From: Streptomyces sp. HUAS CB01
Lineage (GTDB): Bacteria > Actinomycetota > Actinomycetes > Streptomycetales > Streptomycetaceae
Direction of reading: 5' to 3'
Length of the DNA stretch: 64,000 bases
Assembly (NCBI RefSeq): GCF_030406905.1
Contig: NZ_CP129137.1
Coordinates: 7,161,501 to 7,225,500 of the forward strand
Below the pieces are notes generated by a model. It made no database searches. It was not told the DNA's origin and saw nothing but the letters and a program-made list of their open reading frames with translations. The stretch's first letter is position 1, and every line of letters starts with the position of its first letter. Both the position numbers and the translations under genes were made by a program. This document shows, piece after piece, positions 60,771 through 64,000 of this stretch.

Positions 60771-61781
60771 ATGAGTGCCATCAGCCGCGACGATGTGGTG
60801 CGCAGTGTCTTCTCGACGACGGACGCGGAGCAGGGCAGGGAGTATCTGGCCTCCGCCTACGGTGCCGACATCCGCATGGGAACGCCGTCCTCCGCCGATG
60901 CGCCGTTCCGGCACGAACGGCGCGCGACGGCCGGACTGTCCCTGGACACGGTGCGGATACCCGCGGAGGCCCGCTACTTCCTGGAGCCCGTGCGGCAGCT
61001 GCTGATGACCGAACTCCTCTCGGGCCGTCAGGACGTCGAATGCGCCGGCAGCGACAGCAGGTGGCTGCCGGGCGACGTCATGCCCGCCGGCCGGCCGGAA
61101 CTGCCCCACTTCACCTACGCCGACCACGTCGAGACGCGTACCGCGCGGATGGAGCCCGAACTGCTGCGCGACGTCGCGGGCTTGGGCGAAGAGGAACCGC
61201 GCGAGCCGATGCGGATGTCGCGGCCCCAGGCGCCTCCGCCCGCGGCCGGGGCGGCCGTCTGGCACGCCGCGACGCGCCGGGCCTGGGACCTGTTCGGCGA
61301 GGACAGCGTCGCCGGCACACCGCTGTCGCGCGACGCGGCGGCGCGCATGGTCGCCGCCGTGGCACTGTCGATGTTCCCGAACAGCTACACCGAGCACGAC
61401 CCCCTCGCCTCCGGCACCGGCAACGTCGGGGAGGCGACGGTCGACCGGGCGGCACAGTACATCCACGACCACGCCGACCGTCCGATCTCGCTCACGGAAC
61501 TGGCCGCCGCGGCGGGGGTGTCCGCCAGGACCCTCCACGACGGCTTCCGCCACTTCCACGACACGACCCCGATGGGCTACCTGCGCCGGGTACGACTGGA
61601 ACGCGCACACGGCGAACTCCAGGCGGCCGAGCCGGGGTCCGGTGAATCGGTCGGCACGATCGCCGCACGCTGGGGCTGGGACGACCAGGGCACCTTCTCC
61701 GCCGCGTACGGCCTGGCCTACGGGATCCCCCCGACCCGGACACTGACAACCGCGGGCGCGCCCGGCGGGGAGGCACGGTGA
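60771..61781 (+). CDS. AraC-family transcriptional regulator
   Basis: 336 residues. The C-terminal AraC/XylS domain begins AAQYIHDHADRPISLTELAAAAGVSARTLHDGFRHFHDTTPMGYLRRVRLERAH in sense, with a second helix-turn-helix TIAARWGWDDQGTFSAAY. The N-terminal ~190 residues form a ligand domain of the type R-E-Y-L-A-S-A-Y-G-A-D. A Pro/Ala linker separates them. ATG at 60771 with GAGG upstream. Confidence 0.92.
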   Translation: MSAISRDDVVRSVFSTTDAEQGREYLASAYGADIRMGTPSSADAPFRHERRATAGLSLDTVRIPAEARYFLEPVRQLLMTELLSGRQDVECAGSDSRWLPGDVMPAGRPELPHFTYADHVETRTARMEPELLRDVAGLGEEEPREPMRMSRPQAPPPAAGAAVWHAATRRAWDLFGEDSVAGTPLSRDAAARMVAAVALSMFPNSYTEHDPLASGTGNVGEATVDRAAQYIHDHADRPISLTELAAAAGVSARTLHDGFRHFHDTTPMGYLRRVRLERAHGELQAAEPGSGESVGTIAARWGWDDQGTFSAAYGLAYGIPPTRTLTTAGAPGGEAR

Positions 61782-61812
61782 CGGAGGGGCGGCATCGCCG
61801 GGCCGGAGGCGG

Positions 61813-62400
61813 TCACAACGTCAGCCCGCCTGCCGCCAGTCGATCACGCACGTCGCTCACCAACCCCTTGCCCGCACTGTCAGTTGGGGTGAGCAGTTCT
61901 TCGAAGGCCCGAAGGCGACGGAACGTCACTGCGTACACCGTCTGCTTCTCCAGGGGAAGCCGGAGCATCTGGAGACGCCGGATGCCGACCCTCGACGAGC
62001 TGATGGCATGGGTGCCGGCCTGGCGCCCGTTGGCCGGCGCGCACAGACAGCCGGCCAGGAAGTGGGCTTCCAGCTTCTCCGCATCCACCCGCAGGAGGTA
62101 GAGCTGAGGGCCCAGGGCCATCGGCGGTCCTTCGTGGACCCACGCCTTGAAGGCGCGAGCCACTCCGGTGACCACGACGTCGCCCTCCTCGGCGATGGCC
62201 GGGGCCGAGCCGGTGGGGACCACCCCGCTGGGAGTCCCGTTGTGCAGAAGGTCGGCGATGGTGAGCAACGGGACGGCGGCCCCGCGAGCCGCTGCGGCCG
62301 ACTCCGGCGGCTGCTGGCCGGCGCGCAGTGTCAGTGCCCCGGCTTTGACGAGGTCCCCCACCGTCGTGGTGGTCTGTGAGGTCCCGGCCTCTCGAGTGCG
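61813..62400 (-). pseudogene. C-terminal fragment of an N-6 DNA methylase-type protein
   Basis: The frame reads TVGDLVKAGALTLRAG, then LTIADLLHNGTPSG, LYLLRVDAEKLEAHFLAGCL and SSRVGIRRLQMLRLPLEKQ, which fits the target-recognition tail of HsdM-type or N-6 adenine methylases. The catalytic N-terminal half (with an NPPY/DPPF motif) is absent. The sequence upstream is shifted to another frame (reading WDEFGSLLTDMADHARHLSAL) and then hits an IS30 remnant. It is most likely a dead remnant. Confidence 0.6.
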
Positions 62401-62472
62401 GACAGATGCCGCGCATGATCGGCCATGTCGGTCAGCAAGGACCCGAACTCGTCCCACTTGCCGATGAGTTCC

Positions 62473-62631
62473 CTACGGGACGGTATTGGTGTTCTCGTTG
62501 GTGTCACGCTGCCAGGGTGAGTGCGGGTCGCAGAAGTAGATCGTGAAGCCGGTCAGCTCTTCTATTTCCTCGTGGTGGTACAGCTCACGGCCCTGGTCCC
62601 GGTGAGTGTGCGCCGCAGGGAGGCGGGCCAT
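62473..62631 (-). mobile_element. IS30-family transposase remnant
   Basis: Minus-strand frame from the ATG at 62631 to the TAG at 62473 reads [19 protein letters not shown], then [19 protein letters not shown]. This is the DDE-region signature of IS30-type transposases ([16 protein letters not shown]). The rest of the transposase and terminal inverted repeats are not visible. Confidence 0.8.
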
Positions 62632-62752
62632 CCGGCGGTCTGGGAAGCCCCGTACAACCGGGTCCGCAGCCGTCTACCCACTCCCTACCGCGAGCACGAC
62701 GTACGGCCGTCGTTCCTGGTCAGCGGGCCATCCGCCCTGTCAGGCTGACACT

Positions 62753-63022
62753 GTGACCCACCATCAACTCACCGACGAGGCGAAGCCACCCCTCACTTCC
62801 GTCCGCCAACTGACCCTGCGTTTCAGCAGCACGAGACGCGGCGCCCGCCTCGCCCGCCAGCTCGCCGCCCAGCAGTTCACGGAGTGGACGGGACTCTCGT
62901 ACGACTGCGACCCTGCCAGTGCCGTCGCCCTGGTCACCGCCGACCGTTGGGGATGCGCCGTCCGCGACGCGCATACGAAGACGGTCTGGGCGGAGATGCC
63001 GCTCCGCACCACGGGCTCGTGA
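62753..63022 (+). pseudogene. Anti-sigma-kinase-like gene with internal deletion
   Basis: 89 residues. The first ~60 (SVRQLTLRFSSTRRGARLARQLAAQQFTEW in sense) match the start of Streptomyces RsbW-like ATP-binding proteins. The last ~30 (DRWGCAVRDAHTKTVWAEMPL) match their end. The middle with the N-box and G1/G2 ATP motifs is absent, so it cannot bind ATP. An intact homologue would be ~140 residues. GTG at 62753. Confidence 0.65.
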
Positions 63023-63089
63023 GGCCGGCCCACCCCTCGTCCGGGACAGGCCCGGCGGAAGCCGCCGCGACGCCTACGAAGGCGACCCG

Positions 63090-63458
63090 TCAGTGACCGG
63101 CGTAGTGCTCCGCTAGCTTCTCGATCTCCCGGGTCCACAGCAGCAGGTTGTCCCCCGACCGCTTGTACGGTGCGCGCCGGGCCAGCTTGAAGAAGCCGCC
63201 GGACGGCCAGCCGCTGTCCTTCAGCACCACGAGCGCCGACAGCAGGGGTAGCGATCCGTCCGGGCTCTCCCGGACGGAGGCGTCCTCCAACAGGTAAGGC
63301 ATGGGGCCCTCGTAGGCGGGGACGTGATGACCGAGCCGCGTCAGTTCGCTGCTGAGATCACCGTACGGAATGGGCACCGCGCCCTGGCGTGCTCGTGAAC
63401 GCAGGATCTCGATCACGGCGTCCAGAGCCTGCTCGTACTCAGGCGTGCCCTTCTGCAT
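63090..63458 (-). CDS. Hypothetical protein
   Basis: 122 residues, unknown. Visible pieces: MQKGTPEYEQALDAVIEILRSRA, then IPYGDLSSEL, PAYEGPMPYLLEDASVRE, SALVVLKDSGWPSGGFFKLAR. The last segments look like a winged-helix or nuclease-associated fold sometimes seen near restriction genes, but I cannot assign it. ATG at 63458 with GGGAGAGGAC upstream. No partner gene. Confidence 0.7.
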   Translation of the reverse strand: MQKGTPEYEQALDAVIEILRSRARQGAVPIPYGDLSSELTRLGHHVPAYEGPMPYLLEDASVRESPDGSLPLLSALVVLKDSGWPSGGFFKLARRAPYKRSGDNLLLWTREIEKLAEHYAGH

Positions 63459-63971
63459 GTCCTCTCCCGACCTCGAATTCCGATGACTGTCGAACCTATG
63501 CCACCGGCGGTGCGAGCACGGCTCGAATGCGCGAAGTGCAGCATGCGGCCCTTGTGAACTGAGTGCATGGGTCCCATGCTGATGGCGATCGACCGCCGCC
63601 CACCCTCTCGGCGGGCAGGCGCGCGTGGCCGGGGGGAATGCGTGAACGGGTGGCGCGGCCTGGCAGCGTGTGCGCTTCCCCGCTCCGCAGCGATGGCACC
63701 GGCTGCCGGGCGCCACGGTGCGGCAGGCCAGGAAGTCGGGTCGGGCCCGAGTTGCGCCGGCCGACGACGCCCCGGCCCGAAGAGGTTCCGAACCATGAGG
63801 AACTGGTGTCTGCTTGGACCTCGACTCCACCTCGGCGAACGGGAAGCGTGCCCTGGCCCTGTCCGGGCCGGCACCTGACTCTCCCGCATCGGGAGACCTC
63901 GGCCGTGCCCGGCGATCGCCGCACGCACCCCGACCAACCACAACTGCGACAGGCGACTTCAGGAGCGGGCG
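63459..63971. other. Gene-free region before the last partial gene
   Basis: 513 bases. Only overlapping shadow frames are open and none has a recognisable motif. Likely promoter DNA for the gene starting at 63972 and the hypothetical gene on the minus strand. Confidence 0.5.
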
Positions 63972-64000
63972 ATGGACAACGAGATCCAGCTGGTCAGCGA
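63972..64000 (+). CDS. Start of a gene running off the window
   Basis: ATG at 63972 with AGGAGCGGGCG directly upstream begins a frame reading MDNEIQLVS. This opening occurs in Streptomyces proteins of unknown function whose next residues are usually D-G-D-G-L-A-V-I-G. Only nine codons are present. Confidence 0.6.

Overview
The window looks like a chromosomal segment from a Streptomyces or close relative. It has very high GC, strongly GC-biased third codon positions, many GTG starts and one probable TTG start. It also carries families typical of that genus: a conservon (roadblock, DUF742, Ras-like GTPase), a DGPF/YCII-linked ECF sigma factor, DUF5133, DUF6343, a SigB-type sigma factor and a graspetide locus. 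I see no rRNA, phage, plasmid or conjugation module. The only mobile DNA is a short IS30-type remnant near the right edge.

Layout. 1-1.6 kb: end of an M23 peptidase and a GDSL hydrolase. 1.5-7.0 kb, minus strand: a tightly coupled five-gene cassette matching the uncharacterised STM4015-4014-4013-4012-4011 set (leucine-rich repeat protein, ATP-grasp-like protein, sulfatase-like hydrolase, two radical SAM enzymes). Three of its four junctions are 4-bp stop/start overlaps. 7.6-14.1 kb: a small-protein/DUF6745 pair, PfkB kinase and TetR, a Glu/Leu-type dehydrogenase, an AhpD-like protein and a metallo-beta-lactamase-fold hydrolase. 15.1-19.0 kb: a conservon operon ending in a GAF protein. 19-24.2 kb: housekeeping and regulatory genes plus a broken ThuA gene. 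24.3-25.9 kb: a minimal graspetide locus (precursor and ATP-grasp ligase) behind 41-bp direct repeats. 26.3 and 38.8 kb: two identical tRNA-Pro(GGG) genes in the same orientation. Between them lie a large LuxR-type ATPase regulator, a secreted subtilase, DoxX, an ArsR-like regulator, an MFS transporter, an ECF sigma/YCII pair, a secreted protein and DUF309. 39-44.3 kb: phosphopantetheinyl transferase with phosphoesterase, a cNMP-binding protein, LysR/EamA, and a protein strikingly like eukaryotic RhoGDI. 44.6-55.1 kb: a stress-signalling block (STAS antagonist, anti-sigma kinase, HAMP-repeat hybrid kinase, ANTAR-PAS-PP2C phosphatase, CBS and PRC proteins, SigB/F-type sigma factor with a SigB-type promoter, DUF350). 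55.5-57.6 kb: a T4-like RNA-repair operon (Rnl1-type ligase and Pnkp). 57.6-64 kb: small membrane proteins, BrkB, AraC and a zone of gene remnants.

How the genes work together. The STM401x cassette probably makes or modifies one unknown product. The 44.6-55 kb block has the parts of an RsbV/RsbW/RsbU-style partner-switching circuit feeding the sigma factor. The ligase/Pnkp pair should heal and seal broken RNA. The graspetide pair should make an ester- or amide-crosslinked peptide without the methyltransferase often found beside such ligases. A pervasive oddity is the number of short tandem or direct repeats (9-89 bp period) in gaps between genes, with a few running into coding ends. All assignments come from reading the sequence and recalled family knowledge; no database search was run.
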